This document shows positions 21,509 through 32,259 of a stretch of 64,000 bases of DNA, one piece after another. Numbering within the stretch: position 1 is the stretch's first letter; each line of letters opens with the position of its first letter. Below the pieces are notes generated by a model that was not told the origin of the DNA, did no database searches, and saw only the letters and a list, made by a program, of their open reading frames with translations. The stretch is from the NCBI GenBank assembly GCA_029948255.1, contig JALIZF010001502.1, positions 124,001 through 188,000 on the forward strand. The letters run 5' to 3'. The stretch is from Telmatactis stephensoni (taxonomy: Eukaryota > Cnidaria > Anthozoa > Actiniaria > Isophelliidae). The translations under genes were made by a program, and so were the position numbers.

Positions 21509-22523
21509 CTACTGAGGTCTACATAAAGACGAGGCCTGTTTTGTTCCCTCCTTGTTGAAAGCCAGAAAGTTTTTCGGTGGATCCCTTTGCTGAGTTTTTT
21601 CAAGAGACTCCACATTCTGCAGAATACTTCTCAAGGTGTCACAGCTCACGGCAATTGAACTTAGTTCTTTACCTTTTTCTTCTTCCACTCGTTCTGCTAT
21701 GGTAAAAGCACTCGAATCATATGTGGCTTCTTTGCTGCTTTCGTCGCTGTTGCTCAACACTCTGCTTATTACAATTTATAAACTGTTGTTTTCTTCCTTA
21801 AGAAGGGACGAAAGAGTTGCTGCGTCGGTGTTCGGCAATATTTCATTCAGTTTGTGCAAGTTTTTCTTAAACTGTAAATCGCTGTTTTCCGATGACTAAG
21901 GAATAGCTGTAGGCATCATTAGCACTGGTTCTTTCGAAGCTGACCTTGATCTTGCTTCGGTACCTGGCAAAAACTGCTGATGCAGCTGAAGAGAAGATTT
22001 CAGCACTTGTAATGGAGAAAGATTAGGATTAGCCTTAACAATTTCTGATGAGAAGTTGTTGATGCTGTTGTAAAACTGCCTGTGCCTTTCGAGTGTCGTT
22101 TTTCTCTCTTCTGTAGGAAAAATTGTTTTCGGTATGATTTCAAATAGGGCTTACACTGAATTTTTAAAGAATGCCATACCTTGTCGTTTTTCTGCTGCAG
22201 TTTGGCTTTTCACCAAGGTTGCTGTTCTCGTTTCTGAGTCGGCAAGATTAATTACATCTTGTGGCGCTATAAATTCTGGAAATGCTAATGCACGTGTTGA
22301 CTCTTTTACATGTGAAAAACTCGAAGAGCTTGAAGCTGTTGTCGAAGAGGTAGCACTCAAACTAAGGACATTATTTCTGCGTTGTTCTTTTATCTTTGAT
22401 ATTCTCATGCGACGCACATTTCAAGCAAGAGCAATGTCGAAATCGACAATTTCGTTTGTGGCCTCGTAGAATGCTAGACTTGCCATGAAGCCTGCATTTA
22501 ACACATGATCGAACTCCGGACAT
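21509..22523 (-). pseudogene. DM-domain (DMRT-like) gene, decayed, no introns
   Basis: ATG at 22523 opens MSGVRSCVKCRLHGKSS, then ILRGHKRNCRFRHCSCLKC, a complete DM domain (C-x2-C-x2-HG, GHK-x2-C-x4-C-x-C-x2-C). After a one-base shift near 22425 the frame continues RRMRISKIKEQRRNNV, matching the DM C-terminal helix, then a Ser-rich stretch. The frame stays open to 21509 apart from three in-frame stops (22151; two near 21898 and 21775). The C-terminal part contains LNEILPNTDAATLSSLLKEE, which looks like a CUE/UBA-type three-helix segment, as in the DMA domain of some DMRT proteins. No intron in about 1 kb and surrounding repeats point to a retrocopy or an element-borne gene. DM factors bind the minor groove of DNA and regulate sexual and neural development in animals. 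Confidence 0.7.
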
Positions 22524-22906
22524 TCTCTTTGCAAGCATAGCAGAAGTACACCAACACAACTGAAATGTTTGACTCTGTAGTTCGACTAAGACTATATATT
22601 AATGGGTGATTATGCGGCAATTGTTAAAATGTTTTTGTAGCAGACCCACCCTATTGAATTTGTCTATAGTACTGAATAGAGTTGTTCCGCATAAAGCCAA
22701 ACTTCTACTGTACAAATATAATTGTCCATTATATGACCGTAGATATGCTAATTTTCAAAATGTTTAGTCAGCCGTAAAAGTCATTTAGCAACACTGAGTT
22801 GACAAAGCAGTGATCTGAAAAATCTACCAGTAAACAACTATTTTCAGTTCACTTTTACATTTTGGTATTTCTTTAGTTCTTCTCTACCCAGAACCACAAT
22901 GCCGAC

Positions 22907-23055
22907 TAAGGGCCTGATTATATGAAGCGGGCTGGCCTGTTTCTAATATAATCACAACAACCAAACTTTTTGTGTGTTATAGAGAAGCCGGGATCTCGAC
23001 AAAGCAATCCAACCCGCTTAACCTAGCCAGCCCACTTCATACAATCAGGCCCTAA
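22907..23055. mobile_element. Harbinger-type MITE (Tourist-like)
   Basis: TAA|GGGCCTGATTATATGAAG ... CTTCATACAATCAGGCCC|TAA. The TIR is about 30 bases including GCGGGCTGGC/GCCAGCCC, with TAA on both sides. No coding capacity. Confidence 0.85.
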
Positions 23056-23105
23056 AAAGAAAGGAAAATGAATTAGAATTATACAATTTCAGTATTTTAT
23101 GAAAA

Positions 23106-23648
23106 TTAAAGTTCTTCGAACAAAGAAATGTGTCTCTCTGTGAGGAAAGTACAAAGTTCTATAACTGCTGGCAACAACCACCTTGGATGACGCCATATTC
23201 CGGCCACGCATTTATAATCTTTAAGGTTTTTAAAAATGTGTTCTATGATTATTCGCTTTTGAGAGAGTTTGCGATTGAAACGGCGGGCTTTGTGTTTTTC
23301 CCTCTGATTAGTCATTCTCCTTATCTGGTTTTGCCTGAAAGGTCAGGAGTGGTGGAGTGTCTGGATACCCTTTGTCAGCCAAGAAAACGACATTGGGTGG
23401 TACGTCTAGAGCTAGGCCCGGACCAATTTGTTCCATCAATCGAAAACTTTGCGCATCGTGCATGCTGCCCAGAAATCCAGCCTGGAGAAAACGAATATGG
23501 CCACTGTTGTCGCAAACCATTTGTGTGTTTAGCAGATGGAAATGCCGATGTCCACTGTAGAAGTTCCTTTGAGGCTCTGTTGTTGGCCTGTAGATTTCAT
23601 GAGGCGTTACGTCAATCACCCCCACACAATTAGGGAAGACACTCCAAT
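23106..23648 (-). pseudogene. PIF/Harbinger transposase copy 2, 3' half
   Basis: Minus strand, starting at the insertion point: WSVFPNCVGVIDVTPHEIY (first Asp; the usual Gly after Asp is Val), FYSGHRHFHLLNTQM, FLQAGFLGS and VVFLADKGYPDTPPLL (second Asp). After a frameshift near 23312 it continues KARRFNRKLSQKRIIIEHIF (Glu), AGIWRHPRWLL, ending SLFEEL at 23106. It joins in frame to the 5' half at 32260 once the inserted transposon and one AT are removed (AAC AAT TGG). The first Asp block is degenerate, so the element was probably decaying. Confidence 0.88.
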
Positions 23649-23845
23649 AATCCTTTTTCGAATTACCCGCGCCATTTTGGAAGACCGCTGGATTTTACAG
23701 CGCGGACTCGAAGTTTTCCATCGAAACGAGGCTAACCCTGCAAACACTTCAGATCAAGAGAGCTTTTTAGTGTTGTTTCAGGTGTTTATATCTTTTTATT
23801 TGTAAAATTTGAGAGTTTTTATGGACAAGAAACGAAGGAATAGCT

Positions 23846-25746
23846 TTGGAAAGGAGTGTGCTTCCTTCAGATAAAAAAACAGAGAGTATAATTCCGATGG
23901 AAGTCGCTCAAAGTACCATTTCTTCACGTTTCCGACGAAGAACCCAAGGCGAGACATATGGTGCAACAAAGTCAAACGCCAACATGGGAGAGATGGCTTT
24001 AAAGTCACGAAAAACACAGTACTCTGTGACCAGCACTTCAAGACAACTGATATTTACCTCCTGGAGGAATCAGATATCGATTGAAAAAAGGTAAAGATTT
24101 AATGATTGTTTGTTCTTGTATTGACAGGCGTATTGCAGCTTCTTTTGAGCAAGAATCCCAATGGAGAAAAAACGCTTTTTACTCAAACCTTGCTAGTTTA
24201 ATTTGATAAATCAGTAACAGTTTTCCTTTTATTTTCAGATGCTTTGCCGTCAATCTTTTCTTGGACAGAGGACAATGTGCGAAAACGAAAGCCTCCCAAG
24301 CAGAGACGTTCCACCTCTCGATCTACATGCTCCTCAACTTTGGAAGAAGAAAATGATTATTCTTCAAAAGAGGAGAGTGAAACCATATGTCCGTTAGCTA
24401 CAGACATCGAGATGGATTCGACAGAGCTGATAGAGGAGGTAAACAAAACTAATGTATTGTAAAATGAATGGAGTACAGTAGTTGACCTACAGTGAAACCC
24501 TGAACCAACCTAAAAATACAAAGTTATGACCTTTAGATGCTTATAATCATTTATTTGTGTGTTTTGTCAACAGAACCCATGTTTTATGCAAGATCAGAGC
24601 AGTCAGATAGATTGGTCAATACCTATAATGCAACCTGTGGATACAGACCACACTTATTCATTCAGTTTTAACCCTGAAACTTGCAACAATCAGGAAGACT
24701 ACATAAACTCAATGATTGAAAGGCTTGAGGTGAAGTCAGAGATGATTAATAATCTTCGCTCTGAACTTGGCAAGATTAAAAAGGAACTAGATGAATATAG
24801 ACAGAGGAAATTCTGCTGTGAGAACTATAAAGATGATGATGCAGCTATACAGTTTTATACTGGCTTTCCAAATTATGATACATTTCTGCACTTCTTTGAA
24901 TACATTGAACCAAAATTGGAAAAACTGCAATACTGGGGTAGTGGTGATGTGAGAGACTCTCAGTCCTACCAAGAAGAAGGCAAGAGCAAACCAGGCCCAA
25001 AAAGGCACTTAAGTGCAATTAATGAATTTTTCATGGTATTAGTCAGACTCAAAGTTGGTCTGTTTGTAAGGGATTTAGCTGACAGATTTAGCATTTCTAT
25101 GGGGCATTTTTCAAAAATATTTTGCACATGGATAAATTTTTTATATTTTGAATTAACAGAATTATTTCCATTCCCTTCTCAAAGTTCAGTGAGACAAAAT
25201 ATGCCAGCTCAGTTTGCTCTCTATCCAACAACAAGGGTCATAATTGATTGCACCGAGATATTTGTTCAGGTTCCCTCTTCTATGACCGCGCAATCACAAA
25301 CTTGGTCCAATTATAAACACCACAATACGTTTAAAGTTTTAGTTGGTATTTCCCCAAATGGCCAGGTAACATTTGTTTCTAAGTTGTGGGGTGGGAGGGT
25401 ATCAGATAAGTGTATTACACAAGCATCTGGACTAATTAAACTTCTTGATGCTGGGGATAATGTAATGGCAGACAGGGGTTTTGATATTTCAGATATATTA
25501 CCCTGTGGAGTGCATTTAAATATTCCCCCTTTTAAAGGAAGCAGAGATCAACTGACTGCTGAAGAAGTTCAAGAGACTGTGCATATTGCATCAGTAAGAA
25601 TACATGTAGAAAGAGCTATTGGTAGGGTGAAAAATTTTCACATTTTAGATGGAGTACTTCCTTTAAATATGGCTCACTTGACTGATCAGATTTTTACTGT
25701 TTGTGCTTTTCTGACAAACTTCATGCCCCCCCCTTTTGTTGCCTAA
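23846..25746 (+). CDS. THAP-domain DDE transposase (ISL2EU type), three exons
   Basis: Exon 1 (about 23846-24090) carries a THAP C2CH finger: KYHFFTFPTKNPRRDIW, then VLCDQHFKTTDI. A frameshift precedes GGIRYRLKK, and the N-terminal Cys pair is degraded. Exon 2 is 24239-24438 (DALPSIFSWTEDNVRKR, phase 1 join). Exon 3 is 24574-25746 (391 codons with stop): a coiled-coil-like segment, HLSAINEFFMVLVRLKVG helix-turn-helix, then the DDE_Tnp_4 catalytic residues in VIIDCTEIF, VMADRGFD and IHVERAIGRVKNFHIL. Exon 3 is intact with all three acidic residues. The THAP module binds element ends in known relatives; the core performs cut-and-paste in the nucleus. It is convergent with the nuclease gene, about 400 bases away. 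Because exon 1 is damaged it is probably inactive. Confidence 0.88.
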
Positions 25747-25951
25747 GAACAACTAGGACTTTTTACAAATGTATGTATATTAAGAATTATTTATTTTAAT
25801 AAATATCATTGTACATTAGGACTATTTACAAAGTTAAAAAATTAAAATATTATTAAGTTGGCTCTATCTTGACATACTTATTTTATAAGTATTCATAAAA
25901 CAGATATACAAATGCAATTGAACCTTACTGTGGTCTCATGCTCAGTTTAGT

Positions 25952-26094
25952 AGAGTGACTTTATTTAACCCATGAAAAAATAGTACAGCATGACTAATAG
26001 TAAACTGTAAACCTGTTGTTTTCTTGATTGACTGTTACAAAGTAAAATCATGTAGTAAGTCACCTTAAATTCATGGGTTAAATAAAACCACTCT
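25952..26094. repeat. AGAGTG hairpin MITE (copy 2)
   Basis: AGAGTGACTTTATTTAACCC(ATGAA) is mirrored by TTCATGGGTTAAATAAAACC(ACTCT). It sits between the convergent genes of the THAP/YqaJ element. Confidence 0.85.
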
Positions 26095-26154
26095 CTGTAA
26101 CGACAACAGTTTTACTTAGTTAAAAATTTGTCTTATGGGTCAAGTAATACCAAA

Positions 26155-29100
26155 TTAATCAGAACGAGAGAACTTGGCATATTCTTTGTAACTCTTCCAA
26201 CCATTGTGCCTGTATAGATGGACCTTCCTTTCAACTCGACGGGTGAATACTTCTGGAAGAAATGCATTCTTATAAAAATAATCAATTTTTGGTAGTGCTT
26301 CTTTCAACCACCAAATCTTATTAAAATATACTCTGTCTATAATTATTGTATCTCCACCAAGCCAGACAGCAAAATCGACCCACTTTAATTGACAGACATA
26401 CATTTGACCCTGCACTTGATAATAATATTTATGTCCAACTTTCAACTTTGGCTTTTCATTGTCAAAGTGCATACAGAATGTGGTGTCGCTGCATGCCTCC
26501 TCTGGTGTTTGTCCTTGTTTTGAAATTGGACACTTGACTTCCAATCCCCCTTCCTTGGAATTAACTGCAAGAGGATCATATACTTTTCTGTCCAAACTTG
26601 CTCCATAACCAGGCCTTTCTTTACATATCATTGTTCCTACCTCCCAGACGTTGATGCCAGTGTTTCCACTGGCAATTTTTGTCCTTATATAGCAGTCAAC
26701 TGCATCTTGCTCATGAATTTGGCCAAATTGAAGTGGATTTAATTTATGTAAATCTTTTGCTTTCATTAGATCACATTTTGGTGCAGATAAGTACATAATG
26801 TTTTTCAAAAGTTTATCTGGCTCAGCTTTTCTAGTAGCTACAGCATGGAAATTTGAGGCTGTTAGCTTTGTCCGTTTCAGTTCTCTCCAAATTGTATTAT
26901 TACTTTGGCCTCTTGTGACTCTTTCTATTCGCTGAATTTCACTGTCTGTTATAGTCTCTCTATAAATGTCCAGCATTGACTTAAATTTTCTGGACCCAAT
27001 ATCATATTCATCATTGAAAGGGAGGTCAGGCTCTTCATTAATATTAGGCTCCTCATTAGAGTGTTCAGTACAATCAGGGGCTTCCAATGGAACTACTTCA
27101 CAATAACTGTCCACCTCAACATTACTAGTATCACCACATGTTGACTTAACTTTGTGAAAAAGGAAAAAGCTGCTGCTGTTCAAGCAAACAGCTAAACTTT
27201 CACTTAGTTCCCTCAGTCGTTCATTGTCAATTCCTCTGTCACAGGGAGCTCTTGGGTCATACAAACTACTTTTTGGAATAGTGCTAGCTTCCTTTCCAAA
27301 TCTATATCTTGTGAACAAGATATCATCTGCATGGGTGGCGTAGCGGTAAAACGTTCGCCTCTCACGCTGTGGTCCAACGGGTCGGGTCACTGGTTCGAGC
27401 CCTGCGGATGCCACATGTGAGTAGAGTTTGTTAGATGTGTTGTTCTCTCCCTTGCCACGAGGGTTTTTCTCCGGGTTCTCCGGTTTTCCTCCCTCCGTAA
27501 AAATCAACATGTGAGCTGAGAGTTGTATGCTTAAATCAGTAATGTAGTGGTAGTGTGTGTGAGTGACAGCAGGCCCACGTCAGCCGAATGGGTAACCGGT
27601 CTTTTCGCTACCAAGTACTTTCGCTACCAGTACTTTCGCTACCATAGTGGAGTCGTTTCGCTACCATATGATAGTATGTTCGCTACCATGAGGCAGTGTG
27701 TTCGCTACCGTCAATATTACCGTAAATATATAAACATATAGACATATAAACTTTAATATAATGTCTTTTAATATCATATTTTTGTGTTTATTGCAGGAAA
27801 ACAAAGAGAAACTACGGTAGCGAAACTCCGAGTGGCCGTCGCCGTCGCCTCCAAAGTTACAAACTGAAATTATTACAATAAAACATGAAACTTTATCTTT
27901 GAAAGTGTGAAGGTTTCTTTTTTAATGACTTCAAGGCTTTTCTTGGGGGTGAAATATGTTTTAGCGAACACAGAAAGACTCCGCAAGTCACGGCGTACCG
28001 TTCATGCACGGCGTTAGTAAATTAGGTATTCAAAATCCGTTTCAACACGGATCACTTACTTAGGTTTCCTTAAGAATCACTTGCAGTATTCGTGCCACGA
28101 TTTCAATTAGGATTTTTTCTTACTTGATGACATAAAATGTTAAGTAATTCCGTCACAATAATCGAAAACGAAGCTTTAGTTGGCACTTTTAAAGGCAATT
28201 GTGCGGCCGGTACTTAATATAAAGACATACACGGCCAATAGGCCATATGCACTAACAGGTCACGTGACCCCATCTCCCCTAAATCAAGCAGCACCATTAA
28301 AATGATTTCCAAAAAATGAAAGAGCACCTCGATATTAGTAAAAGTGCAAAGTTTCAGTTTATAAGATGAATAAGAGAAAAAATAGCAGTAAATTTAAGAT
28401 GAGATATTTTCTTAAGATTTGTTTGGAAAAACGCGTTGGATGGCAAGCTCGTGCCATCCAACGCGCTTTTCCGAACAAATCTTAAGAAAATATCCCATCT
28501 TAAAATTACTGTCATTTCTCCTGTATTACATCTTATGATCTGAAACTTTGCACTTTTACTAGTATCGAGGTACTCTTTCATTTTTTGGAAATCATTTTAA
28601 TGGTGCTGCTTGATTTAGGGGAGATGGGGTCACGTGACCTGTTAGTGCATATGGCCTATTCAACACCGGAACTTGAACTGAAAAATAGAAACCCTTATGA
28701 TAGAATCAATCTCTTTTGAAATTTCCCAATTAAAAAACAAGAAGTATTACATCAGAGGTGTAATTATTGGTTATTATAATATCTACAAGTGTTTATTTTT
28801 GTTTTAGCGAACTCTTCATCTTCATAGAAGTAACAATAGGTGTTATTGACATATCGCGTCGGTATTTTCGCTACCACAATAGCCCTTCTAAACCAACGTC
28901 AAAATGTTGACTACAGCACTTTCTATTCCAGCAAAATCACTTATTAGGTACTTTTATCTTGAATAATAAACAAAGTTATGTTTTTTAGGAGTAAATCATG
29001 AAGTATCGAAGCATTGTATCACTGCTTCATTCGATCTACTTCGATTCTTGGTACTTTCGCTACCAACTTAATGTTGTGATATCTTCACTTCTATCTGCTT

Positions 29101-32100
29101 CTAACTGAACCATATAGCAAAAGTGTATCTATTAGTTAAACATTGATTCAATATAGCCTAAACTACACTACCAGAAATAAGGTGTTTGGTTTTGTTTTAG
29201 CTTAATTCACAGTCGTAACAATAGGTATTGTTGACATATCGCGTCAGGTACTTTCGCTACCATAATAGCCCTTTGAAATTTACGTCAAAATGTTGACTAA
29301 TACACTTGCTATGCCAGCAAAATCACTTTTTTTTCTTAAATAATAAACAAAGTCAATATTGGAAACCAATTTCTAAGTTCTTTGGCATAACTCATGCACT
29401 TTATCCTTCTCCCTGCTTCATTCTTCATTCTCTTGGTACTTTCGCTACCAACTGAATGTTGTTGTATCTTCACTTCTACTGCATCAAATTTATTGATCAA
29501 TATCTCATTTTAAAGCTGTCATGATTTCTAATAGCATAAAATGATACCAAATGAAGCGCTTTCAAAAGAAACATTGCTGGTTAAGAAAAAAGTATTCGGC
29601 AAAATCCAGATCAAGGACGCCATCTCCATTGTTTTGTGGAAACAACAATTAATTGCCATGCACTTAGGCCAAACAATAAATAGTTTTGGCAATCAAACCA
29701 ACAATTAACTAGGGCTCCCTAAGGATTATTTTCACAAGTCTCAAGTTAGCCTATCACTTGCTTCTTATTGTCACATTTGATCCGCTGCATTAGTATATAA
29801 GCAACCGGACATAATTCCCATTTCACTCTCAAACTTCTCAGCGAACGATCAGTCATATCAAATCGAGTAGTTATCAAAAATCATGTCGTCTGTCAGTCTT
29901 TGTTTAAGTTGCGAACAACCTGTCACTTCAAGACATCAAGCCTTGTTGTGCGACCAATGTGACCGTTGGTGCCACAGAACGTGTGGTACCGGAATCACCC
30001 AACAGCAGTACCGTAAAGCTGTTAGGGAAGAAACAGAGATAGAATGGAAGTGCGAAACATGCGCAGTGGAATTCAACCCGGCAGAATTTCGCCAAAGTAC
30101 ACCAATCTATAGTTATGGTAAGCATCTTTAAATGATTTATCTTTGATGACCGTATGATGATAATAATACTGTTGACTGGTCCACTGGCATACACCACACA
30201 AATTCCAGAAGGTTCGCACTTAGATTTATCTTTGGATTTATCTCTGTGTTCTGGTTCGATTCCAGAATGGTATCCACTGTGTATGTCAACCACCACTTCT
30301 TACACAATCATCACTGTTCACCAACGGTTTAGTATGGCATCGAATTTTCTTGGCATCCATTTGGCTAAACTTCATTTAAACTTCATTCGAAGACATAAAC
30401 AACCAACATCAAAATTACAACGGTTAATTCATGCTTGTAAAGCTATAAAAGTTTTCTTGTTTGTAATTTACGAAGATAAACCAATCTTTTGGGACATTCA
30501 AAACAATTTGGTAGCGAAGACAGCGAACGTTCGCTTGCTCGCCGAGATAACTCGGCCGGCACTCAACATTATGCTTTCTTATATCCAAACAATCTCTTCA
30601 AAAGTTTTTTAATTATACTTAGAAGCTATAAAAGTTTTCTCGTTTCTAATTTACGAAGATAAACCAATCTTTTGGGACATTCAAAACAATTTGGTAGCGA
30701 AGACAGCGAACGTTCGCTTGCTCGCCGAGATAACTCGGCCGGCACTCAACATTATGCTTTCTTATATCCAAACAATCTCTTCAAAAGTTTTTTAATTATA
30801 CTTAGAAGCTATAAAAGTTTTCTTGTTTGTAATTTACGAAGATAAACCAATCTTTTGGGACATTCAAAACAATTTGGTAGCGAAGACAGCGAACGTTCAC
30901 TTGTTCACCGACATGACACGGCACTCAAAATTATGCTTCCTTACATCAAAAAATAATTCTAAAAAGTTACAATTAACACCTAGAAGCCATAAAAAAATAA
31001 ACCTCTTGTAAACTAACCTTTTAAGCTTCAAATATTGAGGGTAGCGAACATACTATCACATGGTAGCGAAACGACTGTAGGATGGTAGCGAAAGTACTGG
31101 AACGAGTGGTAGCGAAAGTACCATGGTAGCGAAAAGACCGTAATTCGCCGAATGGCTGCCAATTAGTCAAGCCTGCTTAAACAAATAAAGCATTTATTTT
31201 TTTTTTTTTTTTATTTGGCTGTACTTTAATATTACGAGGAACATTCCACTTGCAAATCTTTGAAGTACAGGACACAATTTCATCATGATCTTTCAAACCC
31301 TGGCGGCAAAAATCTTCAATAGCAAACAAGACTGATCCAACATGGTTACAGTGGCCACATCCATTGACTCCTCTCCTGTAAGAGCAAATTATTTGTACCT
31401 CAGTAATTTTTTTAAATATCTCATGCATAGTAACAATGGTAAGAAAAACCCCTTTTATAAATAACTATATTTATATAATAACATGAAAGACAGAAAATAA
31501 TTGTCACAGGCTTATTTCTTACCCTGCAGGACACTTGCAAGCAGCTTTAAATACTTTGCCATGGTGATCAAAAACAACAACAGTTGAATATTTGACTTGC
31601 TTCATTGACGCCAGTATCTCGGCCTTGACGTATTTCGTTCCACCAATAGAACAGACTTGAAGATCTTTAATGTGTCCTTCTTTAAAAAACTGGAAAGCCT
31701 TGAGTTTTTTATATCCAGATGTCCTGACTGAGTCGTGATTGTACTTGTGAGTCTTCACAACAAGATAATCATAGAGTTCGATGAAGTGAAACTCTGGAAG
31801 TGTACGTAAGTCTTTCGTCCAAGAGCTGCCGTTGGTTTCTGCTATAATTGCCTCGTACTTTAAGTCTTTCTGGTTGGTTTGTATGTCCAGAAGACGTCCT
31901 TGAGGAGATTCGCTAGATATAGTTCCACCTTGAAGCTCTTAATTGGTCAAGTAGAGCACAACATCGAAGTACTAAATCAGCTTTTTTTCCACTCACAGAC
32001 TGGTTGTAGTGGCCTAAAATCTCTTTTAGACCTTTTGTTGTCAATTTGTTAATATCTTCGAAAGAGGATAACTCTTTAAGGCGATCCATAAAGCAATAAA

Positions 32101-32146
32101 AATCCAGAAATAAGCTTAAACATTTGTCAACTCCGCATATTTTCAT
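26155..32146 (-). CDS. SAP-SWIM-YqaJ nuclease of the ISL2EU element, split by insertions
   Basis: Read on the minus strand. The N-terminal exon from ATG 32146 has a SAP-like helix pair (LTTKGLKEILGHYNQSVSG, KKADLVLRC). After a one-base shift near 31930 it continues to donor GCAGG|GTAAGA (31523), encoding CKCPAG. The next exon (31375 to about 31213) completes a SWIM zinc finger (VNGCGHCNHVG; C-x-C ... C-x-H) and reads CKWNVPRNIKVQP. The gene then resumes at about 27330: ILFTRYRFGKEASTIPKSS, LYDPRAPCDRG and on to a stop at 26155. The nuclease core has GYGASLDRKVYDP (Asp), GGLEVKCPISKQ (E-x-K) and YYYQVQGQMYVC, the YqaJ/lambda-exonuclease pattern. A SINE plus a Mutator-like element (27331-31213) interrupts it, so it cannot be expressed whole. 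In relatives it accompanies the transposase; its exact role is not settled. Confidence 0.85.
27331..27591 (+). mobile_element. tRNA-derived SINE, left part (right part 31156-31213)
   Basis: The head has an RNA polymerase III A box (TGGCGTAGCGG) and B box (GGTTCGAGCCC) at tRNA spacing. A body containing GGGTTTTTCTCCGGGTTCTC follows, a sequence I associate with coral SINEs. The SINE is interrupted after GCCGAATGG at 27591 and resumes at 31156 (CTGCCAATTAGTC), ending in a T-rich tail at about 31213. It lies antisense in the YqaJ gene. Confidence 0.85.
28240..28657. repeat. 418-bp near-perfect hairpin inside the MULE
   Basis: AGGCCATATGCACTAACAGG at 28240 is mirrored by its complement ending at 28657. 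The arms are about 200 bases. The core GCGTTGGATGGCA...TGCCATCCAACGC brackets a short loop. No coding content. It is probably a foldback MITE inserted in the MULE. Confidence 0.88.
28797..29475. repeat. Tandem duplication, period about 388 bp
   Basis: The block GTTTTAGC...GTAACAATAGGT...ATTGACATATCGCGTC...TTTCGCTACCA...CAAAATGTTGACTA occurs at about 28805 and again at about 29193. Each unit holds two TTCGCTACC boxes. Confidence 0.8.
29794..29801 (+). promoter_or_regulatory. TATA box for the PHD-finger exon
   Basis: TATATAAG lies 82 bases before the ATG at 29883, leaving about 30 bases to a plausible start site near 29825. Confidence 0.5.
29883..30117 (+). CDS. PHD-finger first exon of the MULE protein
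   Basis: Starts at ATG 29883 and encodes 78 residues to a donor (TTATG|GTAAGC, phase 1). A complete C4HC3 PHD finger is visible: LCLSCEQP (C-x2-C), ALLCDQCDRWCHRTC (C-x2-C, H, C) and EWKCETC (final pair). PHD fingers commonly read histone H3 tails. In known cnidarian Mutator-like proteins such a module precedes FLYWCH and MULE transposase domains. Here no following exon was found, only tandem repeats, so the protein is truncated. It has a TATA box upstream. Confidence 0.8.
30442..30995 (+). repeat. Three tandem 183-bp units in the MULE
   Basis: Units begin GCTATAAAAGTTTTC at about 30442, 30625 and 30808. Each contains CAATTTGGTAGCGAAGACAG and the palindrome GCGAACGTTCGC (changed in unit 3). 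The third unit has diverged at its end. Confidence 0.93.
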
Positions 32147-32259
32147 TCATGTTTGTAAACATTTGCAGGGTTAGCCTCGTTTCGATGTAAAACTTCGAGC
32201 CCGCACTGTGAAATCCAGCGGTCTTCCAAAATGGCGCGGGTAATTCGAAAAAGGATTAT

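Larger units (their letters stand above)
27592..31146. mobile_element. Mutator-like (MULE) derivative with iterated GGTAGCGAA motif
   Basis: The element is flanked by a perfect 9-bp duplication, GCCGAATGG (27583-27591 and 31147-31155). Its ends are mirrored (CGGTCTTTTCGCTACC / GGTAGCGAAAAGACCG). The left terminal region has six TTCGCTACC boxes and the right has five, at irregular 15-28 base spacing. Eight more copies lie inside (27817; 28867, 29050, 29245, 29437; three in the 183-bp repeats), 19 in all. A 9-bp duplication is typical of Mutator elements, and animal MULE proteins often carry PHD fingers like the one encoded at 29883. No MULE transposase core is left, so this is an internally deleted, non-autonomous copy. 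Confidence 0.8.
23649..32257. mobile_element. THAP/YqaJ transposon of the ISL2EU type
   Basis: The ends AATCCTTTTTCGAATTACCC (23649) and its complement (ending 32257) begin inverted repeats of about 95 bases with roughly five mismatches. AT flanks both ends. The element carries two convergent genes: a THAP-DDE transposase on the plus strand and a SAP/SWIM/YqaJ nuclease on the minus strand. This pair of proteins and a 2-bp target duplication are hallmarks of ISL2EU (IS4EU) elements. It inserted into the transposase gene of the outer Harbinger element. Its own length is about 5 kb before the SINE and Mutator-like insertions. Confidence 0.87.

Noticed and set aside
27337..27410. Functional tRNA gene
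   Set aside because: A and B boxes are present, but a SINE body follows directly and the sequence is inserted inside a transposon gene. It is a SINE head.
30154..30612. 152-residue frame after the PHD exon
   Set aside because: No MULE or FLYWCH motif. It overlaps the 183-bp tandem repeat, and a repeat of it exists at 30823.
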